64,000 bases of DNA from Amphirosellinia nigrospora (taxonomy: Eukaryota > Ascomycota > Sordariomycetes > Xylariales > Xylariaceae): the NCBI GenBank assembly GCA_004123355.1, contig SCHM01000006.1:310001-374000 (forward strand), read 5' to 3'. This document shows positions 33,382 to 46,070 of this stretch, piece by piece. The translations under genes were made by a program, and so were the position numbers. Under the pieces are notes generated by a model that saw only the letters and a list, made by a program, of their open reading frames with translations, was not told the DNA's origin and did no database searches. The stretch's first letter is position 1, and every line of letters starts with the position of its first letter.

Positions 33382-34747
33382 TTACAAGTCTATCCTCTCC
33401 CGCGCTTCTCTGTATTTATTCGTTGCCCCGATCAGAGTATCGCATCCTTTCAACAAGAAACCCCACTTCTTGGCAAAGCCTGGAGTAACCTCCCATCCCG
33501 TCTCGGTCCAAGGATCGCCCCAAATGAGCAAGCCGTTGTTCTCGACGTCGTTGAAACCCTCAAAGAGACCGCCCATGACGTCCATGCAAAACTCATCTTC
33601 GTCGAGGAAGTGATCGTATGATATGATGTTGTCCCTCAATCTAGGACAAGGGAATGTGTCTACCCACATGTCGTGTGGCGTGGTTTGCTGGATCCAGGTC
33701 TCTTGCAACGCGGGGGTATCACTTCTGGGGCAGGGGGGAAATCCTCGGCGAAGAGAACCATGCCGCATTCTCTCGGCACCTATCCATCAAGTTTAACATG
33801 GCCATGTTTGTCAGCATGCCCGGAAGACATTCAGTTGTATGAGGACAAGGAGTCTATGGTCCGGAGACAGTGGAAAGAAAATGGAGGGTAAGTTGGTTCC
33901 GTCATGGTCCTCGGCCAGATAGGGGAACACAGGCGGAAAGCGTCGTTTCAACTCTTGGAAGTTGGTGTCTCCGTCGAGGATCGAGGGACACGGCCGCGGG
34001 CGATAGATGCCTCGTGTGATATGGTAGGATGCAGCCCGATTCTTTATTTCATCCCAATATGAGAACGGTCTCAATCTCTCAAATGGTACAATAGGCGAAG
34101 CCCGCTTCATAATGAGGTTTTTTTCCAGACTGGCTTGACCGTCTCGTATGGCGGCCTGTCATTCAGCTGAATGTCAGTGGAGCTCAACCTATGCACCTTG
34201 GCTCGAATCGGTGAAATGGGCCTCACATCAAATGCAACTACGGCAGCTGAACCCAGACTTGGTGTTGGTTGACGTTCAATTGGGTCTATTCTAGTAGGCT
34301 CGCGACTGATAGGCCTGCCGGAGGCTATCGCAACTTTCTCCGCCTGTCGACGACCTGCAGCTCAGTCAGTCAGGCAAGTAAGGGAAGACCCCATCACCAC
34401 GATAATAACAGAAAAGCCATTACAGGGAGCATATTCAAGGATACCGTACCCATACCCATGGGCCATACCCATACAGTGCTACACAGGCTACATGAAGCAC
34501 GTGTTGGGCAGGTGGGCTCAAATGCTTAAAAAACGGGTAACGGATGCATGTCACTTACGCCATGCCCGTTGATGCAGGCGGTTCTGTCGTCTTCTTTCGG
34601 CGGGATCAGTCAAACCGGTCCAATCATCGCTGTAGGTTCGCGCCTTTACCTCCATCAGTATCTACCCGATATTCGCATCATTACCTGCATATAAATAGGC
34701 CTACTTACCTCGCGCAAGGACTTTACAGCGGCTAATTCGACACTCAT
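33382..34747 (-). CDS. bZIP transcription factor with DUF3425 domain, frameshifted
   Basis: Proposed exons: 34747-34709 (MSVELAAVKSLRE), 34629-34559 and 34354-33382. The basic region spans intron 2: TDPAERRRRQNRLHQRAW then RRQAEK, matching the NRxxQRAxRxR pattern of fungal bZIPs with a short or absent leucine zipper. The DUF3425 part has IFFPLSPDHRLLVLIQLNVF, TNMAMLNL, then WVDTFPCPRLRDNIISYDHF, EEFCMDVMGGLFEGF-like residues, LLIWGDPWTETGWEVTPGFA and KKWGFLLKGCDTLIGATNKY. Breaks occur between exons 1 and 2, near 34110, near 33815 and near 33700. It is next to an amidohydrolase and a reductase it may regulate (inference). Confidence 0.78.
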
Positions 34748-35335
34748 GATATCGTGGATTTAGTTCAAACGCAAAGAACTATATGGGGCGCGTTGAGTGG
34801 AAATTGAATAAGCAGAGGTGTTTGACGCAGCCTGCTTATTCCGTCGGGATTTTAAAAATAACAAGATCGGGATGATTTCAGATCTCATCTGTCTCCTTGA
34901 CGCAAAGGACGGGCTGGAGTCTATCCGAATGGGCATTCATGGTGGGGCTATCCGACCCATTAATGCAGGGCAACAGCGACTCTAGATTGCGCTAAGGTAA
35001 AGATAGTCTAGCCGATATGCAGGCTGCTTATGCCCCCACACCACATACATCGGGCTAGGTCTTAAACCGCTGTTTATAGCTAAATCCTATCATCAACTTC
35101 ACTATATCGACATTTCCTACGTAGTGGCATAAGCTTTTAGGAGGCAATACCTACACTTTCATCATGTCGGGGAGTTAAATTCCGACGGCGTTAAGGAAAG
35201 TGAAGATGTCTTCACGAGAATCCGCCCTTTCACGTAATGAGGTAGGTGCTATTTAGGCGAACGCAGCACGATACGAAAACGTCTGGATATGCTACCTAGG
35301 CATTCAGCTACCAACAGTGCTTTCATTCCTGACTA

Positions 35336-35342
35336 CCTATAA
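35336..35342 (+). promoter_or_regulatory. TATA-like box of the SDR gene
   Basis: CTATAAAC about 50 bp upstream of the SDR start codon, followed by a CT-rich leader. Positional evidence only. Confidence 0.35.
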
Positions 35343-35391
35343 ACTATACTTCTCAAACTATTTCCTAGAAACATTCATATTCACAGTAGCC

Positions 35392-36522
35392 ATGCCGGCG
35401 ATGTCTGGATACGTAAATTTCAATCCTGAAAAGGATATCCCACATCTCGATGGGAAAGTCATCCTGGTGACTGGGGGTTAGTGACAAACTATTCTTCCCT
35501 GGATTTTCTCGAGCTAACACCCTTTTAAAGGTACTGCGGGCCTGGGAAAAGCTTCAATACAGGCCTTGGCGAAGCGTGGACCTTCACATATATACTTTAC
35601 CGGGCGCAATGCTAAGGCGGCGAAACACTCATCGCCGAGACGAAGAGGTCCAATCCCTCAGTTGGCTTAACGTTTTTGGAGATGGACTTCCTTTCCCGCC
35701 TCGGTCAAGAAAGGATGTGACCAGTTCGCCCATGATCGTCTAGACATCCTCATGTGAGTACTCACGCCGTCTATGTAAGAGTAGCCCTAATGCCTTGTCC
35801 TAGGTGCAACGCAGGTATCATGTTCAAGCCCGCCGCTTTGAGCAAAGACGGATACGAGGCAACATTTGCAACAAATCACCTCGCTCATGCGCTCATCATC
35901 AAACAGATGCTACCAACTCTACTTCAAACAGCCGCGAGCCCGGGAGCAGATGTCCGACTTGTCAGTTTAACTTCGATAGGATGGTCAAGTCACCCCCGAG
36001 AAGGAATCAATTTCTCCACCCTTCGAACTTCGCAAGATGCCATGTTCGGGAAACTGTCACGTTATGGGTAAGTGGGAAGGAGTATAGCCAAGAGATATAT
36101 GCATCAGGCTCGTGAGGCTTCCATGGAGAACGGGGAAATGCTGACCGTCACTACAGTCAGAGTAAACTTGCGAATCTTGTCTATGCGGCCGAGTTAGCTC
36201 GGCGTTACCCACAGATCACAGCGGTGTCGGTCCACCCAGGAGTTGTCCTGACAGATCTTATCAATACACTAAGCCGCACCGAAAGAGCCATGATATTAGG
36301 AGCAAACTTCATTCAGGGCGTAACGCCTATGGAGGAGGACCAAGGCTGTCTCAGTCAGCTCTGGGCCGCAGCTGGGGCAAGCAAGAATGAGCTCGTGAAT
36401 GGAGCCTATTATCGTCCGGTTGGGTGATGAGCAATGGTGACCTTGACAGAATAGCAAAAAGTCCGGAGTTTGCTGCTAAACTATGGAACTGGACAGAAGA
36501 GGCGATGGCGAAGATCTTGTGA
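35392..36522 (+). CDS. Short-chain dehydrogenase/reductase, frameshifted
   Basis: Classical SDR of retinol dehydrogenase or WW-oxidoreductase type. Exon 1, 35392-35476, contains PHLDGKVILVTGG, and after an intron GTAGLGKASIQALAKRG completes the TGGxxGLG cofactor motif. DILMCNAGIMFKP holds the NAG motif across a second intron. ATFATNHLAHALIIKQMLP and VRLVSLTSIGWSSHP follow, the latter with the catalytic Ser. The third intron separates GKLSRYG from QSKLANLVYAAELAR, which completes YxQSK (catalytic Tyr-x3-Lys). TAVSVHPGVVLTDL follows. Losses of one G at 35622 and in GGG 36422-36424 break the frame. With the second corrected, the end reads VMSNGDLDRIAKSPEF and stops at 36522. A further break lies near 35697. 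Confidence 0.87.
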
Positions 36523-38071
36523 TGAATGCAGACAACTCAGCTGCTAGGTGTTCATTGAGTTGGTTATGGGATGGAAAAGGGGGCAGGTGGGAGGAGCCCT
36601 CGCGAACTACGTATATAATGTAGTGGGTACTTAAGTGGCTGCACCTCAGCGGCTGCTTACAATTTTTGTCGGTGTAGATTAGGGAGAAGATTAAATTAGA
36701 ATGCGTCCGTGGGATATTTCAAAGGTAGACGCCACAAGACCGTTTTGTGTACCTGCCAATAATACTAGTTGACACATTTGTTGGCTTGTCTTCGAGGTTA
36801 ACGGCCCTGGTTTCTGGCCCCATCTCCGATGATATGAGATCGCCGCTCGTTTGTGCGGTGAAACTTCCAGCTCAATAGGGGCTCTAGCTTAGCACTGTAA
36901 CTGTTAACGCTATGGGAGGAATACTGGACGCTGGGAAGTGACTTTTTGTTGGTTAAATAGTGACTATCTTCTTGTGATAAGGAGGCTGAAACTTCGTTGT
37001 TCACCAGTTGCTCGGTTGGACTATAAATAGTAAATAAATTGCACACCCAGCTAGGTGGTTGAGTACTTACATACTATATACCTTAGTTTATTTCGAACAG
37101 GTGTGGCTGCGTCCTACTTAATCTTTCAACCACGCCGGCAGTGATTCTATTTGCACCGAATGACTCGTGATTTTGCACTATGTTCTGGTTGGTAAGCTAG
37201 GTAGAGCGAACCTAGTCTTATTCGGCGTTGGAAATGCTACAATTTGGCCCACTGAAGCTGTCCGACTGGCGCGCACTGTGATGGGACATTGCCGCGTGGA
37301 GCCACTAGAAGCCAATTGATTGCGCGTTACCAACGGCTCGAAGGCTATCTACCTACCTAGGTAAGTATCTAAGTTAGTCGAGTAAATAAGTAAGCTATGT
37401 AGTTCGGTGATAAGGGCAGAGTCGCTTCTTCTTCCTTCTTCCTAAATCGCAGAAAACCTAGACCACATTTAGGGACGTTTTTAAATATAGATCTATTGAC
37501 TGCCTAACATCATAGGCGTGCCGCTGGGCCGGCTTGATACTGCCGAATTGGGCCTATGGGACAAGTTAGACCCTGTCCTAAACTGTTTGGGCTTGGCTTT
37601 AGAAATAGTATGCAGTAGAGCATTGGTCCCCTTCGTACCGTTCTCTCTCAAAGTCTGGAGACATGAATTTGACGGTCGCACCAAATTGCCATAATACCCC
37701 GAGTCAGTCTTGGCGTCTGACAAGTTAGGGGTCCAGGATATAGCTTAGAGCCGCATAGGCTGCATACTGTACATGGGCCGCTGAGATCTATCGCCGGCTA
37801 GGGGCTAGGAGATGATGGCAATAATCACATGTTGGAAAACGGGAGGTGATCATCGCTGTAGGGGTTGACGGTTGAAGGTTGAAGGCGATAAATACCTATA
37901 TATATAGACTCATCAACCCAAATCCATGAAATATTCACCACCCTCACTCCAGTCCTCAAGCCAAGCTCACAGTCACTCTTTGAACACCTACTTCAGTCAT
38001 TCTTTTGATCATTATACCAAATCATCAGCTCACGAACCGTCGCCGACTTCACGAGCACCTCAATCGCAAAA
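36523..38071. other. Intergenic, no gene supported
   Basis: About 1.5 kb with CCTACCTAGGTAAG-type motifs and short frames only. The last part is the promoter of the secreted-protein gene. Confidence 0.45.
37888..37908 (+). promoter_or_regulatory. TATA box of the secreted-protein gene
   Basis: ATAAATACCTATATATATAG about 165-185 bp before the start codon, followed by a C/A/T-rich leader typical of strongly expressed fungal genes. Confidence 0.5.
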
Positions 38072-38785
38072 ATGCAGTTCTCCGCCTTCTTCCTTGCCGC
38101 CCTTTCCATGGGTTCTGCCATCGCCGGTCCTCTTGCCGGCTACCAGGTCTTCGATAATACCTGCTCTGCTTTCTCCAAAGCCCAGACTGTCATTCAACAA
38201 CAACATGCCCAGATTAGTATGTCATGTTCACCCCATGCTTTCAAACTTAGTAGTTGACCAATATTCAGGCCACCTCACTGGCAAGAAACCTAATGCCGGC
38301 AACATCGTCGAGATCCAAGGGTGTCTTCGAACCGTCGGCCAAAGCGTGAACGGTCTCTTCGAACCTGCCCTCGCTCTCAGCACCCTTGGCTCCACCCCTC
38401 TACCCAGCAATCAGCTCAGCTATATTCCACAGTTCTCAAAGAGCTTCTTGTCGATCTTCGTCGAGATTGAGGCTATCGGCAAGATAGTCACCAGTCTCAG
38501 CAAGGGTGAGTGGTTTCCGATCCAGACTTCACCTGCTCGCATGTTAACACTTCACTAGACCAAATCGCCACGTGCCAGCCCGAGCTTCAATTGGCTCTGG
38601 CACCTGCTATTTCTCTCGCTCGACCCGTCCTCGCCTACATCGACGTTGCCGCTCATAGCCATGGCTATGCATTCCAGGGTGTCTCCCAACCGCTTCGCAA
38701 CATTCAGGCACTTCTCAAACTTGCGGTTGATCTCAACATCAACGTCGACGTCAACGTCAACGTCGGTCTTGGTATCTATATCTAG
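38072..38785 (+). CDS. Small secreted protein, unknown function
   Basis: Three exons: 38072-38216, 38269-38505 and 38559-38785. Donors are GTATGT and GTGAGT, acceptors are TTCAG and ACTAG, and phases are consistent, giving about 202 residues. Residues 1-19 (MQFSAFFLAALSMGSAIAG) are a clear signal peptide. The mature chain is moderately hydrophobic with few cysteines (VFDNTCSAFSKAQTVIQQQ, IVEIQGCLRTVG, ATCQPELQ) and a C-terminal alternating Asn/Val/Asp repeat (NINVDVNVNVGLG). The layout recalls fungal cell-wall or hydrophobic-surface-binding proteins, but I cannot place it in a family. The strong TATA box and CT-rich leader suggest high expression. The frame is intact. Confidence 0.75.
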
Positions 38786-39235
38786 TTAATCGCGATGCGG
38801 GGTGGGGGTTGTGAATCCCAACTCTGAAGGATGTTGGTCTGCAAGTGGTGCTGCTGTCATACGGGGAGGAGTGTGCGTATGGGTTTGAGCATATAGACAG
38901 GCGTTTGCAATGTAATAGTAATAGCTAATTGATTTGATTGAAGTTTATAGACTGGTATGCTCTACGATATGTGCGAAACTCGCTCAAATTATGGTCTTTG
39001 CTATTGTAGTTGATTGATCTCATGAACATCCATCCTGCGACCCCGGATTTCCCTTTCTCCACCTTGCTATAAACCCCACATAGCGCTGTCGATGTGGACC
39101 TAGTCTAGTCCAGGGCTGGTTACTTATTGGTCGCTCTGGGCCACGATAATGCGTGTCCTCTTGGTCCGTTCAGTTTATCGTGTCGCATCATTTCGCGATG
39201 AATTCAAAGGTCATGCACTCGAATCAACCGCAATA

Positions 39236-40630
39236 ATGGCCACGCTTCTCGGAACCGTACGTCGTAACTGGCTCATCAGCAATCCGCCAACGGTCGCCAA
39301 ATCGCCGAAGCCGCTGTCATTTGGGATCCTCGGAGCTGCTGATATAGCGTGAGTGATGAGTGATCAGTGGGTGCACTACACCGAGTGAATCCTAACTCTC
39401 AAACATAGACCATCTGCTATCATCCTTCCAGCGAAGAGCCACCCCGATGTAATTATTCAAACCGTAGCCGCTCGAGATCATGCGAAGGCGACGGCGTACG
39501 CTCAGAAGCACGGGATACCCGATGTCGCGAAGACTTACCAAGGTTCGTCTAGACGATGTCAAAAGAAGATAGCTGCTTACGCGATCGTCGCTAACTAGAA
39601 TTAAACTCATAGACATTTTAGATGACCCGAAAATTGACTGCGTTTACATCCCCCTGCCCAATGGGCTACATTACATCTGGGCACAACGCGCCTTAAAAGC
39701 AGGCAAGCATGTTCTGCTTGAAAAGCCATCGGTAAACAACAGCACAGAAGCTGAGCGCCTGTTTCTTTCGCCTGATTCTGGTCTACCCCGGCCTCCGCAG
39801 CCTGTGCTCCTAGAGGCAACTCACGACTTCTTCCATCCGGCATGGGCGCTTTTCATGTCTCAAGTCACGCCTAGCGCTGTGGCGAACGCGAAGTGCTCGC
39901 TCTGGGTGCCACGATGGTTATTCGGACCTGACAATATCCGATATAACTTCGATCTCGGTGGTGGCGCGCTGATGGACCTTGGTGCATACACTGCCAGCGC
40001 CTTGACCCACATATTCGGCGTCATCGCCGATGAATGCATAAGTTGTGACACAGGGTCTCACGCTGATGCAGACTCGAGGTGTGACCGCTGGTTCCACGCT
40101 CGCTTCAGATTCCCCAATGGTGGCGTAGGTGAGATGCAAGCCGACCTCAGGGCTCCGCTGCTGAAATTGACGCCGGAGATCTGTGTTACGCATAAGCCCG
40201 TAGCGGTTGACCCCAAGGAGGCGGATGTCAAAATAACGGAAGGAGAAGAGGTGTCGCGCACGCGGGAGATACGATTCGCCAATTTCGCGCAGCCCAGCAT
40301 CTTCCATTCCATAACCGTGGCTGATCAGTTCTCGGTGCGAGAGAAAGGCGCATCTTCAGGGGCTCCACCGCGGAAATCGTGGAAGCAGACTAAGACGCTC
40401 AAGGCTTACACGTGGCGCGAGGCTGGTCTTGCTGGCTTTGATACGCAACCCGGCGAGCCACATTGGACGACCTATCGGTATCAACTTGAGCAGTTCGTGA
40501 ACAAAGTGCGAGGCGCGATACGCCGCAGTGGATTGATGCCACGGACTCCGTTACTACGATGCGCATGACTGACATGGCCTATACAGCGGCGAAGCTGCCA
40601 CTAAGGCCGACTAGTGAGGAGCAGATATAA
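39236..40630 (+). CDS. Gfo/Idh/MocA oxidoreductase (dihydrodiol/xylose dehydrogenase-like)
   Basis: NAD(P)-dependent sugar or diol dehydrogenase-like enzyme. Exons: 39236-39348, 39409-39542, and 39613 to the end. The start was chosen at MATLLGTVRRNWLISNPP, the family's usual opening. The Rossmann motif is SFGILGAADIA. VYIPLPNGLHYIWAQRALKA and GKHVLLEKPSVNN carry the EKP motif with the catalytic Lys. LEATHDFFHPAW and FDLGGGALMDLGAYTASALT mark the C-terminal domain (GGGxLxDxG, DxGxY). As written the frame ends at 40568. One extra G at 40512-40513 restores PQWIDATDSVTTMRMTDMAY and a stop at 40628-40630. Substrate unknown. Confidence 0.88.
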
Positions 40631-40845
40631 CTGAAGTAGCGGGGAGCTATACTGACCGACTTCAACATGTACGGAAAGAAGTAAGATGCAAGAGGGGAAA
40701 TTGAAACAATGTGAATGGAGATGTGAAATTAGGTACTCTTTCAATGATGCTGAGCTCGCTTTTGATTCACTTGACCCTAAACGCCATGCTCAACGTCATA
40801 TTACAAGCAATAATATAAGCTTTATAGGCCGCCACCGCTAGGATC

Positions 40846-41968
40846 TCAAAGGCGACGTAGGAATGCCAATAGTTTTTCAGCGCCGATCTCCCACGTTGTA
40901 TCATTCTGGAGATGATGGCCCGCACCAGGCACCCAAGCTAGTTCGACACCGTGACCAGCATTATCCGAGCCCCCTTTCTCTGACACGGAGTGGATAGTAG
41001 CATCTTTTGCATCTAGCTTCGCCTCCTGGACGAGCTCAGAGAATGCCGTGCGATACGTTGCCGCAGTTTTTCTTGCACCGGCTTCGTCATCAGCTTCTCC
41101 TCTGTGCCAGCCATGACCAGCACTCGATTGCTTACTCCCCACCCGTGATGCTTTGTAGCACCCGTTTGGGGTCAATGAAGCGGAACATCATTCCCATGGG
41201 CCAGAGAAAGCTTTCATAGCGGTTTAAGTGGCTTTGGAAGTCGGCGAGCTTGTCCTCGTCGTAATCTTCACTGAAAAATGCCCGCTTGACTAGATATGGA
41301 TGCGAGAGAGGCGAGTTGGAATGCCAGCCGTGGAATATCAATCTGAGTGTAAACCAGGGGTCAAGGAGCCACCAGTTCACATAAACCGAAAACCTATTTC
41401 GCATCAGTTTCCCAATTTCACGTAGGGTATCAGTATTTAAGACAACAATCTATAAAAAAAACGTACGAGCCTGTCCCAGGAACAGCCCCGAGCAGCGCCA
41501 GCGCCTTGACCTTCACGTCGCCTTCGCTGAGGATAAACTGGCTCAACCCGCCACCGCTAGAGTGACCGACAAGCACGACCTCGACGCCTTTCCACTCCTG
41601 AACGGCTTTGATCCCCGCGACGAAATCATCGGCGATCGCCCGTTTCGTCGTCGCGTAGACCATCCGGAAAAATGACGGGTGCCAGCTTGCGCCGTGGCCG
41701 CGCACTGAGACGGCGTAGCTCGTGACGCCGTGCGCCGCGAGATACCGCATATACTCGTGCCACACCCAGGCGCTACCATCCCACCGTGCACGAAGACCAC
41801 GGGAGGGATTCCTGGGGTCGGAGTTGTTGGCTTGGCGCATAGGAGCTCGAGGTCGCCTTTTGGCGTGGAGATGAAAGTCCTTGTGGTGCCGTTGGGTGCG
41901 GGTGCGGGCGGCCCGTTTGGACGGCTCCAATGGAGATATCGGTAAGTCAGATGCAGGAAGTTGAACAT
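40846..41968 (-). CDS. Alpha/beta hydrolase, frameshifted
   Basis: Exon 1, 41968-41467, and exon 2, 41393-40846 (GTACGT...AAATAG intron). MFNFLHLTYRYLHW may be a short membrane anchor. IPPVVFVHGG is the oxyanion region and VEVVLVGHSSGGGLSQFILS holds the nucleophile Ser in GHSSG. VSVRGHGASW is typical of lysophospholipase or epoxide-hydrolase-like folds. RVLVMAGTEEKLMT precedes the acid, and WVPGAGHHLQNDTTWE contains the catalytic His. Breaks: VHGGM(G)SAWVWHEY needs one more base at plus-strand CC 41776-41777, the ITGG region needs one at CCCC 41137-41140, and a third lies near 41060. Function beyond hydrolase is open. Confidence 0.83.
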
Positions 41969-43479
41969 AGCGATGGTCGTGAATTGGCTTGAGTGAGGTG
42001 TGTGATTATGTTATTAGTGCCGAGAAGCTAAAAGGGGACAGGGATTTAGTAGGAGTAGTATCGCCAAGCCTACTTTACTATAACGACAAAGGAGAGGGGA
42101 TTGGTAACTAGGGCCTCTGCTCTCGGACGGACATATTTAACCTTTTATGTTAAATGTTGTTATACTTAATCTTTCTAGAGAGAAAGAGTCATCAACGTGC
42201 TGTCACGATCTTGCGGGAAATCCAGGAGCTGGATTCCGGATTTTGCCTTGGCAATCAGCCACCATCAGCACCTAGCCCGAAAATTGAACGCTACCTAACA
42301 AGACTTTGACTCTCGTGTCGCGTTGACTCATTCGGTTTGAATAGCGTAGCCAATGTTTGCGCTACCTTGAGTTATCAGAAGGAGGTTATAGTATTATTTC
42401 ATGGAATACAAATACGATCTGCCGCCGAACAGAGGGCACTGGTTGCGGCTAATTGTTCCACTTCAACTGCTGTTAATTGCCTAAGAAAAGTTACATCCGT
42501 CTGAACAACGACAAAAGAAAGTTTACAATGGCATGCAATGTGATATGCAGCTTCATCAAATTCGATTAAGTATGGCTTTAGAGATTTTGATCGTCTTTGA
42601 GTTGTTTGTTTGGACGTAACTGAACCCTACCTACCTAGTACAAGTGTACTACCCCCACTAGGAAAACGAGACAAACAGCTTCAAATGTATTTTTCACTAT
42701 TCAAAGGAAACAGTTCTGGTATTTATGTGATATGCTAGGGATTCAGTTGATTTAACAATGAGTCTCAAATTTCCTCTCGCTCTTGCTTGGTTGCCATTAA
42801 TACAGGTACCTACATACGAGCAATATGCAATATAACACCCTGTACCTGAGTTTAACAACCCCTCCGTGCGACCAGGGTTAACCCCTACGCGGAACCGTTA
42901 GCGGGGTCGGGGGGCGGTAATCGTTAGGCACCTTGGGTTGGGTCGCAGCAATGTAACCAATTATGAGCTTGTCTCGAAGCTCGATGTGCCTATATGAAAA
43001 TTTGGACATCCAGTATCTTTTGGCATTTATCTCAGGAACTATCAAGTAACTTTGCTCGAGTCTTTACTATTTCCGTGGTTTTACTGCGGTTCATTCCGAG
43101 TACATAGATGTAGGTACTTAGATACCTACTTAAGTACTTAGATACCTATGCACCTCCGAATTTAGTGGTCTGGTACACTAGGTACCTAAGCAACTGCGGG
43201 CGTCCAATGGATATTAGAAGGATGCATAAAGCACTCATCGGTAACTATACGGAGTACATAGACCTGTATCATCTGCCTACCGCACTGAGAGTACCTCTAC
43301 CAAAGTTTGTGCGGGTGGTTATGTATAAGTGATTCACGTAAACGGACACTGTTGGGTCGTTTGCTGTCAAATGTCATCTCTACACCATCAATCCTCCCGA
43401 TCTTTGGCTACCTCTCTGTGTCGTCTCGTTGTTCACGATTATTAGTGGGCAGTTAGCTAGATTTCTCGTCTTTGACAGT
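41969..43479. other. Intergenic with short direct repeat
   Basis: Gene-free stretch with TACCTACCTA motifs and a GC-rich patch at about 42,840-42,920. A 20-bp direct repeat (GTACTTAGATACCTACTTAA and a near-copy) sits at 43114-43153. Confidence 0.5.
43114..43153. repeat. 20-bp tandem repeat, two copies
   Basis: GTACTTAGATACCTA recurs exactly 20 bp later. The region is built from TAGGTA/TACCTA half-sites seen across the window. Confidence 0.75.
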
Positions 43480-46070
43480 ATGGTGTTGTCCGCCCTGTAA
43501 GCACGTACCAGCTGTACAAGCAGGACACGGACTCCGTGGCGGGATGGCTCGCGTCCACAGCTAAGTCTCTCGACTTCGCCTCTGATTCCTCTTCCGCGAC
43601 TAGACCGCGTCTGCTACGCCTGTGGGTAAGCAGGCGGGCGGCCGACTGAAAGGAAGGCACGCGCCAGGCCAAGAACAAGTGACTCCGAGCAACCTTCAGC
43701 ACCTACGGTCCGAAGTATATCGTCAATATCAAGGACTTCGTGCCTCTAGCAGGTATTTGGCCATGAAGGCCACTCCCGTGCCCGATACAGTCAGAACCAC
43801 TATCAACCGCGTTATAACGTTGCGCGCTGGTTTCGGTACCAACTCGAGCAACATGGAAGGCTCTGAGTGAGCTTTCGAATGCAAAACATCAGATTTCATT
43901 GGAGGTAAGTAGCTTCTCTTGATGAGATCACAATATGCTTGCTTGTCGTGTTTTCTGTCTACTGCTGCTAAATGAACCTCGTTCTAGTATTGGAGAGAGT
44001 ACGGGAGGTGCTGACGCCATTCATGGTGGCCCCTGTTGCAACCGAAAATGCGTCCACCGATGAAAAGTTGAGCAATCGGTTTGCCGGTCTTGCCGTCTAC
44101 GAGCCCTCGCAGGAATTCCTAGACGCCCCAATAATGGAAAGACCTGTCAAGACCGAAAACGATAATACCATTTACGAAGCTGAAACTGAGACGACCTTTG
44201 AACACGCTATCTTCGCTTTAACCAACGTCATCAATGACATGAACCGTGTTCGAGCTCACATTCGATGGATTTGGTCCAACTACAAGATCGGTGTCTTCGA
44301 TCTTGCTGCCGCCTCTATTGCGACCAACACAACAATTGATCTTGTCAGGAACATGATGGAAGAACATCCTGCCTCTACTGAAGAGTCACGGGGGACTGCG
44401 TCATATGCTTCAAAAGTTCCATATGGTCCAATGTTTGATGAAAGGTTGGAAAATAGACGATATTTTCGTGGAAGAGAAAGACAACCTCAATTATGACACT
44501 TATGACGTTGGCGCGGGCACATACCTGACTACCTACCGACTACTTGAGGCGTTCGTCGACGTACTCCAACCTGGCCAGCTACCCTTTACAAGGAGGGAAT
44601 GTTTGGATTCTACGACCCTGCGAGCGACCGTTCCAGGAAGACAGGACAGCAAAAGTTCAATGACGACAGGGCATTGCTGATGGCTTTCTTTACTGAACAG
44701 ATGACTACTATCATAGGCTTCAAAGATTGGCCCGTTCAGGATGAGTTTTCGCGCGGGATGGAAGAAATAAGCAAAACAAAAGAGGTACCATTCTACGCGG
44801 TATTTGCCGCCCAAGTCTTTCTCGATATCACCTACGAGCTGGGCGAAGACATCCAAAGGCCTTTCACGACTCTGGTTTCCCATACAACGTTTATAGACAA
44901 CGACATCAAGCAACACTTTGAATTTCATGCCAAATTGAAGATCAAGACCTGGCCTGCGACCAATGACCTGATCATAAAAGAGCTCCAACGAGCTGTCAAA
45001 TTAATAGGCAATGATCCATTGCGTGCCTTCCAGGTCAAGATGTACCAACGGTATGGCATTGCACCCCCGGATATAGAAAGTCATCGCCTCTTCCGCATGT
45101 CCCCGGTTATCAGCGGCCTGTTCCTGTACCACTTCCGTTCTCGGTACCACGAGATGGGTTTGGCTGTTGCTGATGTGTGGGGCTCAATTCAGTATTGTCA
45201 GCACCTGTACAATGCTCTGAGACATGAGAAACTGTTGAATGCCACCTGGCCCGATATGGACGTTCTCGTGGCAAATCTGGGCGAAGAGAGCTTCTATGTC
45301 GGAGCTGAGGTGCCAAAAACACCTCAGGAGTACTTCACCAAATTCAGTCTGCAGATGGGTACCTCAGTTGCAGCGATGACCAACAAAAGACGCAAGAATA
45401 CTCCCTTGCAATCTCGAGCTGGGCCTCGTGGTTTGAAGGCGGCATCACCTGTTTATCTATGTTCAAGGCGCGCTACGTAGATAATACTGGTCAAGTAGAC
45501 TTGACTCCGGAGTATGTGAGCCAGATTATCGAGCGCAGTCTGTTTGAGAAAGAAGACACCGAGGACGGCTCATTCATGGTAGGCCAAATCGAGGACCCCA
45601 AGAAGTTGCAGGAAAAGAAGAAGCTACCATATCCAAGTAATGAACGTCGAAGAAAGGCGGCCAAAAGTGGCAATATGCCGCTAGAGCAACTCATCCAGCC
45701 ATTGGTTATTGCTCTTCACGCCGAATCATTGGAGTACGCGTTCCCTTACCTGAGCATGCACCGCTGGTGCTGGCGGCTTTTGCGGGCTGTGAAGGTCTCA
45801 TGTGATTCCATCCTTCGACAGCTCTATACCCCGGCGTACTTGGAGCAGGAGAGCCAGCTTCCGTGGATCGTCGGATGGATTCTCATCGCAGCCAGCGGTT
45901 TAGATGCTGGCATATCAGATCGTCGGCCACTACAGTCGGCAGCATTCGCGATGAACCAATTCCTTGGTGCTGGGACGGGTAGTTTTATCTGCAAACTAGT
46001 CCTCGGGAAACAGCTGGGGATGCCGGTTGAGTTCAAATTTGAGCAAGGAGATGATGAAGATGAGGATTGA
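43480..46070 (+). CDS. DUF6604-domain protein, frameshifted
   Basis: Large fungal protein of unknown function. The ATG at 43480 leads into STYQLYKQDTDSVAGWLAST, the DUF6604 opening (YxxYKxDTxxxxxWLxxTA), once one C is added to CCC 43493-43495. Further family blocks are YIVNIKDFVPLA, TINRVITLRAGFG, LSELSNAKHQISLE, then after an intron VLERVREVLTPFMVAP and FALTNVINDMNRVRAHIRWI (typical FALxxxxxDxxxIRxxIxxxW). The C-terminal half, open over 44599-45480 and again to 46070, is helical without known catalytic motifs, and the end is acidic (FEQGDDEDED). At least six frame changes occur, so the gene is either poorly assembled or decayed. DUF6604 proteins often occur in accessory and allorecognition-rich regions. 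Confidence 0.72.
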
